DNA from: Zygnema cylindricum
Taxonomy: Eukaryota > Streptophyta > Zygnematophyceae > Zygnematales > Zygnemataceae
DNA: 64,000 nucleotides
Assembly: GCA_037447655.1 (NCBI GenBank)
Contig: JBBHKE010000165.1
Location: 82,001 to 146,000 of the forward strand
Reading direction: 5' to 3'
The notes beneath the pieces were generated by a model. It was not told the origin of the DNA. It made no database searches and was given only the letters and a program-made list of their open reading frames with translations. A program made the position numbers and the translations under genes. Every line of letters starts with the position of its first letter. The stretch's first letter is position 1. This document shows positions 32,896 to 44,224 of this stretch, in pieces.

Positions 32896-34050
32896 TTGCT
32901 GGCAGACACCAATCATCCGCATGTCCTCCGGCCAACCGAGCGCTTGTCCTTGATTGAGCAGAAACATACCAAGCTCGGACACTACATGACCAAGCGTACT
33001 TTGAGCTTTGTACATGCGCGCTATTGGTGGTCCGGAATGCGAGCGGATGTGGCGGACATTCTCCACAAATGCGCCACATGCGACCGGTTACGTACCTCTT
33101 TCTCTAATCGTCACATGTCTCTACAGCCATTGCCCATCAGAGGATTGTTTTATCGTTGGTCCATGGATCTCGCCGGACCGTTTCCCTTATCCAGAAAGGG
33201 GAAACAATACATCATGATAATGATTTAAAATTTCAGCAAGTGGGTAGAGGTGGTGGCTCTTCCCCACAAGACAAACTAAATTGACCACCGCTGTTTTTAA
33301 AGAGCATGTTCTCATGCGTTATGGAACTCCTGCAAAGGTTCTCACGGTCCAGGGTACGGAGTTCCGAGGGGAATTTCAAGTGATGTTGGATAAAGTTTTA
33401 ATTGATCATCACTGGACGAGTTGTGATCACCCACAAGCTGATGGCTTGGCGGAACGAGTTGTCTTGACTTTTAAGCGGGCTCTCCAAAAGCATTGTTTGG
33501 AGAAACACATCTCTGTATGAAGGAATCCTTAGGCTATATCACCATGGGATACCGGATGGCCGTACAGGCTAGTTTGGCTAATTTCAGCCCGTACTATATT
33601 CTCTTCGGTCAAGCACCCATGCTCGGTCAGAATATTCAGAAAACAACAAGTTTACCTTTGTCTATAATGTCTGATACCATATTCTTGGAAGAACTAAGTC
33701 GCCGTGCTCTGCTTTTCGCTCGTGAGATGCCCATGGCTTTTGATAATTTGCAAATTGCCCAACATCGAGATACTTTGCGCTTTGCTACCACGGGAAGTGG
33801 CAGTTACAAGCCTCAACGGAAATCTTATCGCGTTGGGGATTACGTGTACCTCCGGCGACAGTTTTTCGACACTTTGGACACGGATGTTTCACCACACATC
33901 CTTCGTGTGGTGGAAATGGATGCTAATGGGATGTTGGGTTTGCAGGGTGCGTATACAAGGATAATTAAAGAGCATTCGAAAAACTGTGCACCTTGTTACT
34001 TACCGGATTTGTCACAGGATATGGATCCGATGAGGATGCCAATCGGAATG
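32896..34050 (+). pseudogene. Ty3 integrase
   Basis: The N-terminal H2C2 zinc domain reads HTKLGHYMTKRTL...HARYWWSGM...DILHKCATC. In the core, the first Asp is in WSMDLAGPFPLSRKGKQYI. The second block reads LTVQGTEFRGEF, where the family has D-x-G-x-EF, so the catalytic Asp is replaced by Val (33347-33349). The Glu is in DHPQADGLAERV. The frame shifts near 33270 and back near 33500. The C-terminal GPY/SH3-like part is KSYRVGDYVYLRRQFFD. Loss of one DDE residue, the shifts and a stop at 33226 mark it as non-functional. Confidence 0.85.
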
Positions 34051-34228
34051 TACCATTTGCAGGCGAGCAGACGACGAGACTTCCATGCTTTTGTGCGACC
34101 ATTGTAACCAAGGGTTCCACATGGAGTGCTTAGTTCCTCAATTGACAGCTGTGCCAGCTGGCCACTAGTTTTGCCATAGCTGTCGTGAGCTGCCGGCGGT
34201 TATGACCAGCTCCTTTGCAGGCTATTGA
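34037..34228 (+). pseudogene. PHD finger at the C-terminus of the Ty3 polyprotein
   Basis: In the second plus frame (the preceding integrase is in the first), the sequence reads CTIC, RRADDETSMLLCDHC, NQGFHMECLVPQL, a stop where the family has Trp (TAG after PAGH), then FCHSC and a TGA just before the polypurine run. Spacing C-x2-C-x12-C-x2-C-x4-H-x2-C...C-x2-C is that of a PHD finger, a reader of histone H3 tails. MLLCDHC and GFH--CL-P-L are the typical PHD core. This would place a chromatin reader downstream of integrase, where chromoviruses carry a chromodomain. The in-frame stop and the frameshift show decay. Confidence 0.8.
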
Positions 34229-35552
34229 GCTTGGGGGGGGGATTTATAGGGGTCACTTCACGCTAGGGGAGTATTCTTCCCTTTTATTCCTTTGGTCATC
34301 TTCACCTTTATTCTTTTACATGTTGTATATACATTTTTCTCTTCTCATTCATTTTCGTTTGTATATATGTCTGGAGCATGACTTTGCTGGTTGGGATGCA
34401 TGTTCGCTCTTGCTTATCTCTCATGCACGACAGAGTAGTAGAGGGTTCCACTTTAGAACGAGGTAGAAATTATTTCCTGGTGTTGTCCTCGTGGCCAGAA
34501 GCTTGAAGTAGAATGTCGGCTGGCAAATCTGTTACGTATGAATAGAAGAAATGTTCGAATGTCCAATGTCCCATCACTTTGATGGCTTCATGATGACCAC
34601 TGAAATATTTAACATAGAAAAAGTCAAACTTGGAAAATTAAAAGATAGATAACAAAACTTCATTATTTCAAATAAATGCATGATAAAAATCAAATTTTGA
34701 GTTTACAAAAACGCACCCTCTTGTCGCCAACATCGTTGCTCCTTGACCACGCCCGACATGGGTTTTATGAGATAGGGAAATATTTTTGGTTTTGAATGTT
34801 TTGTTAATGTACTGCAACTATGTATTATAGCAAAGAGGCTGCATTGACGGTGTTTCTTTTCCTTCTTGGTTTTTGTTAAAACTCTCTTTTCCGTAAAGGG
34901 TTCACGTACCAGATTTCTTTCATCGAAAACTTGGGAATTGCGTTTTTATTTGTAGCTAATTCTTACCTCCAAAAAAATTGTTGGGCCACATCACCTACTA
35001 GGAAAATAAGAAAGTCTAAATGGCGTATGCATCCGATAAATTCTACACGGCCATTTTGCGAATGAAAATTACCATAAAAAACGCTAAAAAATTAGTAAAA
35101 CTTGTTATTGGGTTGTTTATGAAACATGAAAAAAAAATCACAATTTCGTTAAAGCTCTAGGTTTATAGATTAGTTACTATATTAGTTTTCCCATTACTTG
35201 TAACAATTGCCAAAACACAACCCTTATCTGGCCCAAGTTAAGGAAGATTATTTGAAAAACCATCCGCTAACTAAGCATTTTTGGAATCATTGCAACGACT
35301 AAAACACGCATGGTTCATGATAAACTGACTCCTTCAAAAAAAGGTTTTTGGCGCTGTCACCTAAATACACCAATCGTTATAACTTCCTAAATACAACTCT
35401 AATTCGTCCGATTCTTTAGCTGACGTCTACTGAATTCATATCTTTATATTCTACACTTTTAATTACAAATAAGTTCGATCCCTTATTACTGTTATTTATT
35501 GGGTGGCGGTTTTGGACGTTATGGCTTTCGAGGAAAAAGTTTACACTAAACA

Positions 35553-35755
35553 AGACTCCTTACATTAGTATGTCGCGTTCGATGTTTAAAATTTTGTATA
35601 TTAGGGCAAAGTACAATTACAACTTTATTTGCAATCTTGCACAAGAAAAAATCAAAATCAAAGAGACACGTGAGTCATTCTAATTGCTTTTTCCGTAGAC
35701 GTTTATCGATTGCCTTTCAACACGCTCGAGCCATGACCCTCTTTCGACGAAACAC
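35553..35755 (+). repeat. 210-bp dispersed repeat, copy 2
   Basis: Same sequence as 23424-23635 with small deletions; begins AAGACTCCTTACATTAGT and ends CGAGCCATGACCCTCTTTC. Confidence 0.85.
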
Positions 35756-36119
35756 GGTGGTAGTTGGCAGGCGGGGCCTTCCATAATTACCAACATTGGA
35801 TCCGATCCACATTGACGACCTTTGTGGTTGTGGCCATTAACTTGTTAAGGTTGTGGGTTGTCATCACTTGTAGATTTTTGCTCATTATGGGTAGTCATTT
35901 TCAATAATTAGGCAGTGTCCCCATGTGCTAAATTTAGAGTGTTTTTTAGTCATCTTCCTCAAAAACTTTAGATCTTATCGATTAAAATACAATCGTACGA
36001 AAAAAGGGAAACAATTTGAGGCATCGTCAAACTTAAAATGCATTGCATGTTGTCTTCTACTTTTCTACCCACAGCCACGACATGTGATGTCATGTTAAAT
36101 CTTTACCGCAAAACGTGTT

Positions 36120-36370
36120 TAAATTAAAGTATCACCGCACGAAAAATAGAAAAACAACTATGCACTTGTCCAAGGATTTTAAAAGTTCTAGAGGATTTTA
36201 GGTGACGAACACGATTTGTTCTTTTGTCCGTTTGCGTATGGAATTGTTTTTTGCAAGGACGGCGATCCGACAGTAGACGCAAATGCAAAGGAAGCTTCTT
36301 AAACCGCCGGGGCTGGAAGGTTGTACGTTTACAATGCCACGGAAAGGCATGCAAAGTCACAAGCTAATAC
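36120..36370 (+). repeat. Diverged fragment of the GGGTATGTCCCC (Q-arm) element
   Basis: TTTTGTCCGTTTGCGTATGG, the GACGCAAATGCAAAG block and GGCTGGAAGGTTGTACGTTTACAATGCCACGG parallel TTTTGTCCGTTTGCGTTCAA, GACGCAAAGGCAAAG and CTGGAAGGCGGTACGTCTACAATGTCACGG at 50940-51160. Confidence 0.6.
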
Positions 36371-38066
36371 AAGAAATACGATGCGCAACAAATTTATATA
36401 TACTAACAGTTTTTGCAAGAAGAAGTTTCTGGAAGAAGATTTAACATACTTCTCATTTCCAAAATTTAGCAATTTTCGTTCAAGCAATAAAATATTAACA
36501 AATGTTCTCATAACATGCCTTGGTACTGTAAAGAAGTTTGGTCCAACTATTGAAATTTGAATGGTAATGTATATGGACTAACTTCACATTTGAGAAACAT
36601 ATCACCTTAGTCAAGTACGCAAAATAGTTACAAGAATGGTTAGGGAATTTAAGTGCTCATCTGCTCCCAACTTATCAAACAAAGAGTGACTAATCGCTAT
36701 TAGCATCAATTTAGAATTTTGTAGGCAATATGCATATGTCCAGTGAATTCAAAATATGGATTCGATTTCAGCTATAATTGTGACATACTTTCACACTGGC
36801 TGATTCACCTCGAGAAGATTGAGAACCGCCAAATATGTAACGACAAAAGATATCAGTTTTAGCCGAGAAGACGCCATACACGCAGAATCTTCTTTATGAT
36901 ATTAGTCAATTCGGCTTGCAACTATGTAATGGACATTGTAACTGTGTTAAAATGCACAGGCAACAAACTAGACAAAGTAAGTTGCAGATGCTACACAATG
37001 GTGAAGATTTCACAAGTCGGAAGTCACACTAAACGCATTGATACATTAAATTGTAGATCTAAATAGGGAAAGCCATCTATGTTATAATTGGACAAGAGTA
37101 AAGGTTTTTGTCTTTCACTGTAATTTCCCCTAAGGGCTCACCATAGCTTGGCTGTGTGACACTTTGACTTTGATGGACCACAAAGCTAGAACTACTTGCA
37201 TATTATATCTAGTGTGGACTACTCAATTTCTCTACATATACTTTGTGGACACCTCTACCTTTCGGGATTGGTGAGAGAGTCTCTTTATGTTTGCTTGAAG
37301 AGGGGCCCATTTGTGCGTGGTTGTGGAAGTCACCTTCCATTGAATCGAATGGCCTACCTAGAATGTCAAATTCGTGTGCGCATCACTAAATGACAGCCTC
37401 ACACTACCATGCCACAGTAGTTCATTAGTCCAACCAGGACAAAGTCTTAAAGTTAAAAACGTTTGTTGGTGTCAAAACTAGAACATTACCTAAGATAGCT
37501 TGTCTTGGAATTAGATATATTTTTTCGTTTCTTCTTGTTTTGCAACTCGTTATCCATTCTTCCTCTTTTTCTTTGCTGCATATTTATTTTAGGAAATTTT
37601 GTTTTTGTCACAATCTCTAATCCTACCGTGAGGGCGAGGGGGGGGAAGAGGACTACTGCGGCATGAGAGAGAGAGAAAGAAAGAAAAATGAAAAAAAGTG
37701 TAAGATTATTTATTTACCTGCTTCGATTTTTTTTATTTACAGTATTACAATGTCTTGAAATACCATAAGCAATAGTGAGACATTGTTTTGGGAAAATGTT
37801 CCCTCCCAAAGAACACTTAATTACTTTGGGACTACAACAAAGAAATAGGGGAGGTAAACTGAAGCGAGAACTAATCACTCGAAAGAAAGCAGCAAAAATA
37901 AAAATACCTATGAAGTCCAATAAAAATACTAAACTGCTAGAAACCACAACATATAAGAACCGTCTCCCCGTAGGATAGCTGAGTCATAGCTGATCGAAGA
38001 TGTCCGGACAAAGCAGTCAAAAGCTCAGCAAGTCCTTTAACATCCTCTCCCTCTCCTGATTTCGCC

Positions 38067-41000
38067 TCATACCATTATCAATCCTACCATTGCAAATCCT
38101 ACGAGAATGTTTGAAACGACCATCGTAAATGCACCCAAAGCAAATTTGCCCTGTTTATGTCGCCAATAGGAAAATAATGCTGGTTGGATTTGCTTCATCA
38201 TATCATCAATCGCTGTTTTGAGATTCTTTCGGATCTCGGAAGCATCCCATGGCACCTTGGAACATTTGGCATCTGGACATCACAAAACCATAGCGTTAAC
38301 CAACAAGCTAGAAACTGGTTCGATGGGAAATTGGCTATGTGAACTAAGTGTCCACGATAAACCCAGATCACGTCAAGTCAAAGGTGTGGCGTTCTGAATG
38401 ATCTTAGGTAGAAAGAAATGGAAAAAAGTAGGTTTTTGAAAGACATTACCTTCTGCATCTTTGTCAAACTGAGACATGGCCTTCTTCACACTTTTCTCAA
38501 AGATAGACATCAACTGCGTTTTAGTTAAACAGGAAACCATTTGAATATAATCGCCATTCAATGTGGACAGGACACTGTCAGAAAATCTTTTCTTTGCTGC
38601 TGCCATGTGATGGTTTAAGGTTGTCAAATAAGCCCCGTGCAGTTCCTGTGAACAACCATGACCGACAACAATTTGTGACCTTAAAAGTAGCTTCAATAGC
38701 CAAAGAGTTGGACAATAATGCTCGACCAATTAAAAGTATTTTTTTCAGATAGTTACGAAATTAGTGTCAATATACAATTGATTCTGAAAGGATAAAAAAG
38801 AGCAAGAGTAAAAAATAAAAAACAATCAAAGTACCTCGCCAACCTTGGACAATAATTTCTCCCTTTCCTGGTTCCGAACACCCTCGTTAAACATAGCTGC
38901 TTCATTGTCGTACCTACAATCCAAGGATGGATCAGCAAGGTCCGGAGTTAAAGATATATTTGTTGCAACAGAACAAAACATTTAACAAGACAACTATCGA
39001 CCAATCCTCTAGGACAAAGGGCCTTATTGAAAAAAGAAAAGTCATGAGTCTATATGTTCTTAGAAGAGTGGACACCTGAAGTTGTTATTTTGAAATAGGT
39101 TAACAAGAAACCCATGCACTCGGTAATTTCCAAGATACGATTGCTGAATCATTATTAAAATGTGATTGCTTGGTTTGTATCATACCTGGAAATGCAACCG
39201 TTTAATAGGATGTCAACTTGACTTCCAAATCTAGTGACAATACCCACATTTGCAGCAGTGGTAAGTTCAAGCAATGCCTGTGACACAAGAAACAATAAAC
39301 CAACGCCGAATACCAATATTGTCAAGATACGTACGGGGTGTAAGAAAAGTGTTGGATTTCCGCAATATCTGAGATTTGGCATGTCCCACGCTGGGAAAAA
39401 TCGCATCGGCCAGGTCTCGAACCTGAAACCAGTCACTTAAGCCCTAAGACTAACTGCTGTGCCACCAGCTCGATGTTACGCCTGGAGTGGAGTGTGGGCG
39501 CACCATATTACACCCCCGTATTGAACCAACATCTACGTGCCAATCCAACAAAAAGTATTGAAATGTACACTTCAATGTCACAACCAGAAGTAAATTAGAC
39601 CTTATTTGCCCCAAAACTTCAATTTCAGGTGAATTTAAATTCCAGCTTTGAAGGATACGGTGCGTAAACAGAACAGGGTCATACAAATACCTGAGTAACA
39701 TGTTATTTTAAGTATATAGCCACAAGTATTTGTTGAAGAGCCAACGTTCTCATTCTTGCATCAATTTTATTGATTTTTTTCAAAATCCGCTATGAATGGT
39801 TACCACAAACTGGTGTATTAACATAATACACCCTCAACGGGACTGTGGGCAAATAAGGACCATTAGAAGTGGAGATATGGACTCGCCAAGAGTAAACCCA
39901 GGAAATGTTGTTGTTGCTCTACACTGTTAATATTTCAAACTTCCTAAGGGTCGTCGGTCCAAACTCCAGCTCCTTCGTATGCGAACGCTAGAAGTTTCAG
40001 CCCTCCCTTCAGGGAACTCTTTGTTGAGTTATGGCGGGGTTAAGGTATATCTAGTCATCCAGTTTTTGTGTCCACTCTCCTGACCATTACCTTTTCTCCC
40101 CAAAATCGGTTGCGCCGATTTCATGACCCGGTTCCCAAATGGCACTTCAGGTATCCCAAGTCACGTCACAGTTCCGTTCATCCTCCGAGCTTCTACCACC
40201 CACATCCCCTCCGCGTAGAGCGGTTTCCGAATGGCTCCGGCCGCAGTGGACAACTCGACAGAGTTTGCCTTCTTCGGAAGCCCGACAAATTTGAAGGAGA
40301 CATAGTTATATGCGATGCTTCTAACATGATGACAAGCGTCACACAGCTGGTTTTTGTCAAAATCTTTATCAGTTTTCCTCACTATACAAAAAATACTACG
40401 AGGTATCGATTATGAGAACAATGTGGCAGTATGACATTATGCAGGAGACATTAAAAGGGGCCTTACCGCTGACTGAAGAGTTTCCTCTAATATTTTTCGC
40501 ACAAGCTCCCCACATTTCAACTCGGCCACGTTAGCCTACAGCCAGGACATAGTTCATTTAGTATACGGAGACAAAAACAGTTTTTCATTTATAAAAGCAG
40601 GAACGAAATACACAGAAAATCACCTGAAGAGCTTGTGGATCTGAAACGTTGTCTTTGATAACATTCCAAATTCCTTGTGCGTGGGTTGCAAAGGCTCCTC
40701 CAGAAACCACCTTTTTTTTATTTCCAGCAATCCCTCCTGGTGATATAGATTCTTGAAATAGTTCACGGAGCTTGTGTACCTGGACAAAGACGGAAATAAA
40801 TCATCCACAGTTACTTCCAAACCAAAAAGCCTGATTCTTCATTACCAATAAAAATCTTCACAGAAGCGTTGCTACTTTGCAAAAAAAAAGGCGGTATTAA
40901 AAGAAAAATTCTGACCTCCGCATAAAACTCGGGGTTTCTGTATTCAAAGTGGGATAGAGCAATCACTTTAACCTGGGAAACCCAAACGGATGACGTCTTA

Positions 41001-44000
41001 GACATGTAATGTCAGGAGAACTAGCAATAGCAACACCAGCCCAAACTCGTCGCAAAAAACAGCACCCTAGGCTGAAAGCATCAGCAAATAAAGCTCAAGA
41101 TACACTAATAAAATCACAAGTCAGAAGTAGGAGAAGAAAGGGATAGAAGACACCAACATTGAAGAAGTCGCTTAGAGGTTTATTTTCATGGCGTTCGGGT
41201 TTCACTACGGTCTCCCAGATCTGTTTTAGACAAAGATTTCAGGTAAGCCGATAAATTACAACTAAACAGCTGTAATTCCAAAGGCCAAACAAGAAAGGAA
41301 AAAAGAAAGTATTAGCAGTTATAGCTTGCTTTTTGGCACTCTCACCTTCTGTACACCAGCGTTGAGAACATCCGCCAGCTTTGCCAGAGATGTCTGCATA
41401 AACCACATATCCCCAACAACTCGATTGTTATTAAAACCGACATTTGTGGCAGGAAGAAAACACTTGGGGATAACCAACACCAATAAGGCCAAACAAGACT
41501 TTAACGTGGGAAAGTAAAACTTCGATCCACTGAGCCATTGTATTCCAGCAGCGAATCAAAGAAATAGTGAGGGATACTCACGTTTGTCTTGTCGCGGATC
41601 ACAAACAACAATGTTGTCTTTTCCTCGGTGAAGAAGAGCATCATCGCCTGAAAATTAAGAGATACAGCAGTCAGGGATATTTGTTTAAGCCATGTCGGAA
41701 CTAGGACCCCACTTCTTCTGTAATAATTGGGACGAATCCCCTCCAAATAAACATAAAAAAAAACCCCTTTCAAGCCTGGGACTTCTGCAATCTGACCTGA
41801 AACACTAACTTCAGAAGAGGCCAGCTGGCCGCTTCTCGTCGTCCTATATCATGACACCACCTGCATTCCCGAGAAAAGAACAGTAAATATCACAAGCTTC
41901 TTACACATCGTCGAATGCCTTCTGAAGTCGCTTTCATGTTGCATGAACTGGGCAGCTTAAAAAACGATTCCTTCCAAGTGTCACCATTTCCCGCCAAAAA
42001 CAACATGGCGCCCGTTGTGTGAAACATACATGGGACATATAGCAAGTAGGAAAAGACAGTCCGTACATGTTTATAAGAACAACGTCAGCTACCGCCAAGG
42101 CAAAAAGAGAGCTTTTCTTCTCAAAGGCCGTATCCTCCTGCGAGCAACACAAAGTCGAGCTTGATACCAAAAAATTGTGAAAGCTCAATATTGAATCCAA
42201 GACTAGTACCCATCATCCGAATTTGAATCTAACAATGCCCGGTATCGCGATGCTCCGTATGTGAAGAAAAGGACCTAAATATTCTACACAAATCCTTGTC
42301 CCTACATAAGTCAGACAACCCTAGGGGACTTACGGACGAAGGAATACCGGCGGCTAAACGCCCCTCTGGCTTCTTGCGCCCGAGCGTGTAGTTCGCTGCG
42401 TTTTTCTCTCTTCCAGACTTTTCTTTTATCGCTGCTTTTCCATCCCTTCGTGGCTTCGCCTCAACGGCCCTAAGGTATAAAATACCGCCGGGGCGTAGCG
42501 CTACCGGGGTTCAGGCTTATGCTTCGCTTGCGCCCAACGTGCATAATCACCGGCTTACGCCGGGCCCATAGATCTCCCGTGCGCATAATACGCACGAAAC
42601 GAATGCACGAATACTACGCACGATAAGCATTTAACGATGATGAAAATGTTATAAAATGCGTATCTGACTATATGTACCAGTACATTTCCGTACATTTTCT
42701 GATTTTTGAAAGTTTTCAAATTTCAAATTTTCGATACGGCATACGCTAAAAAATAGTGAAGTGAAAAAACCAGCGACGCGGCAACCACGGCGCTGAACCA
42801 GCAACCAGGCTGCTGAACAATTCCATACAGTTTTATAAATTTTCGTACAGTTTTCCGTACAGCAAAAATTAAACGAATTTTACGAAAAATATAAAAATCG
42901 CGAATACTACGTAAAAATAAGAAAAAAGTCCAAATCCGTACGAATTCGACAACTAGGGCCGGGGCCCAAGGTATGAAATACCGGCTTGTAGGCCGGTGCT
43001 ATGCACATCGTCATACCTTATTATTGCATTGCAGCTTTAAGTATCAGTACACTCTAATTACCATGGTTCACTTTAATCAGGGTGAGCAGTGTAAATTCCT
43101 CAACCAATCACCGGGAAGCCATAGTTAAGACAGTTTAACCTGTTGGTCAGATAATCGTCATATATGTTTCTATCTACCATAGTGCCACGTCTCGGCTAGA
43201 TGATCGACTACATGTTTTGCAAATTATCACAAAATCCGTCAAAGCAGTGAGTTGTAGCTTCAATCCTGTGATAAGCAATGTGACATATATAATGTACCTC
43301 GCCTCTTTGGTAGCTGTCTGCCCCCTCGAGGTCGCAAACGAGAGTACATGGGGAAATGTCAGCAGCCTGAGATAGCCATATCCCCTGAGTGGTTTGGCTC
43401 CTGCAAAGACATTTATTTTTGGCATTTAGAAAGCCAGAAAGTCACTTTAAGTTTTATGAGTAAACAACCCAGCGTTGCACAAGAACAAAATCATTTTCGT
43501 TTATATTTATTTTCAAATAAAAACGCACATGCAAAAACAACATCACGCATGACAACTTCAAATGCAGAAGAAAAACTGCAGAGACAAAAGAACCGGAGTG
43601 GACGTTTGTTAAACCAATTAATTGGCCGAAGAGAGACAAAGTTTGTTGTTATTCAGCCACCGATCACCTGAAAACAAACTAAAAAGGTTCGAGAAGGTAA
43701 GGAACACTCTACCGGATAACATTGTGTTTACTATTATTACCTTCCTCGGGTTGCATCCATTTCCGAAAACGTTGTGCCGAAAAGATGGTTTAAAAGAGTA
43801 CTCTTTCCTGGAGAAAGGAAAATAAATTGTCTTAAATTGTAAGACAGGTGGCGTTATGCTTGTAACACAGCGAAAAAAAAACATGATTAACGCTTTGGAT
43901 CCTCACCTGAGCTTTGTGGTCCCATAATCGCGACAACGGCATAAGAAAGGCCACATTTAGAAACCGTCGCAGTCTCGAAGAACCTTTCTACCCCAGGCTG

Positions 44001-44057
44001 GTTATATCGTCCTTCTCTATCAACGAGTTGCACTTTGTGTGAACTCTGTGCTCCCAT
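38067..44057 (-). CDS. RHD3: RHD3/SEY1-like dynamin-family GTPase, compact form
   Basis: ER membrane-shaping and fusion GTPase of the atlastin/SEY1/ROOT HAIR DEFECTIVE 3 family. Fifteen exons join in phase with GT..AG borders to 495 residues: 44057-43907, 43807-43741, 43400-43298, 42137-42067, 41860-41797, 41647-41582, 41393-41346, 41220-41158, 40972-40916, 40779-40624, 40535-40467, 39277-39186, 38913-38835, 38645-38450, 38272-38067. G1 is [14 protein letters not shown] (residues about 44-57), G2 is SQTT (74-77), G3 is DLEG (96-99) and G4 is FVIRDKT. WCHDIG and SPGGIAGN are family signatures. The helical domain is short: after [14 protein letters not shown] the chain runs straight into a hydrophobic hairpin (residues about 471-495, [18 protein letters not shown]) and a TGA. 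Plant RHD3 is near 800 residues, so some 290 residues of the usual helical domain are absent. ATG at 44057 was chosen because it aligns with the family start; an upstream TTG frame is open but non-ATG. Confidence 0.9.
39300..39475 (-). mobile_element. tRNA-derived SINE in an intron of the RHD3-like gene
   Basis: The minus strand reads GAGCTGGTGGCACAGCAG (A-box-like TGGCACAGCAG), then CAGGTTCGAGACCTGG, where GGTTCGAGACC fits the pol III B box GGTTCGANNCC at 39423-39413. Spacing between boxes is about 35-45 bases, as in tRNA-related SINEs. It lies in the intron between exons 11 and 12, in the gene's own orientation. The 3' end is not defined. Confidence 0.5.
42335..43020. other. GC-rich insert in an RHD3 intron
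   Basis: Intron 3 contains a patch of different composition. ATACCGGCGG, ATACCGCCGG and ATACCGGC recur at about 42341, 42481 and 42978. GGTATAAAATACC (42473-42485) and GGTATGAAATACC (42970-42982) are short palindromes 497 bases apart. CCGGCTTACGCCGG and CCGGCTTGTAGGCCGG are two more. It has no coding capacity and I do not recognise the element. Confidence 0.5.
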
Positions 44058-44224
44058 GGCTGGGCCGCAATTGGCGCACAAATCTCAAATTATAGACCTT
44101 TGGTTGCCGTTATGTAAACCTTTAAATAGGCGTTGTTTGTCGTTCGGCGCGCTCTGTCTGCAGTACGGAAGAGTATGCATGACAGGACGCGGTCGGTTCA
44201 TGTCCGTGTAACGGGCACCAATCC

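Larger units (their letters stand above)
27190..34245 (+). mobile_element. Ty3/gypsy retrotransposon carrying a DNA methyltransferase and PHD finger (degenerate)
   Basis: Domain order along the plus strand: gag with two CCHC knuckles, aspartic protease, C5-cytosine methyltransferase, RT, RNase H, integrase, PHD finger, then a polypurine run (GCTTGGGGGGGGGATT, 34229-34244). RT before RNase H before integrase defines the Ty3/gypsy order. Most of it is in one frame, broken by at least eleven in-frame stops and several frameshifts, so the copy is inactive. From memory, DNMT-bearing retrotransposons were reported in charophytes and dinoflagellates (de Mendoza and colleagues, 2018); the layout here fits the charophyte Ty3 type. 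Flanking LTRs were not resolved. Confidence 0.85.
34246..38066. other. Intergenic DNA after the retroelement
   Basis: The first 280 bases should be the 3' LTR, but no matching upstream copy was found. The rest is AT-rich and holds a 210-bp dispersed repeat (35553-35755), a diverged Q-arm copy (36120-36370), and unassigned sequence. No gene is supported; open frames such as 36124-36360 fall in repeats. Confidence 0.45.

Noticed and set aside
25200-34530. A matched pair of LTRs
   Set aside because: I compared the DNA after the polypurine run with the leader by eye and found no convincing identity, so no LTR pair is claimed.
43174-43425. 83-codon minus-strand frame as a separate ORF
   Set aside because: The true coding frame here is shifted by one and is exon 3 of the RHD3-like gene (43400-43298).
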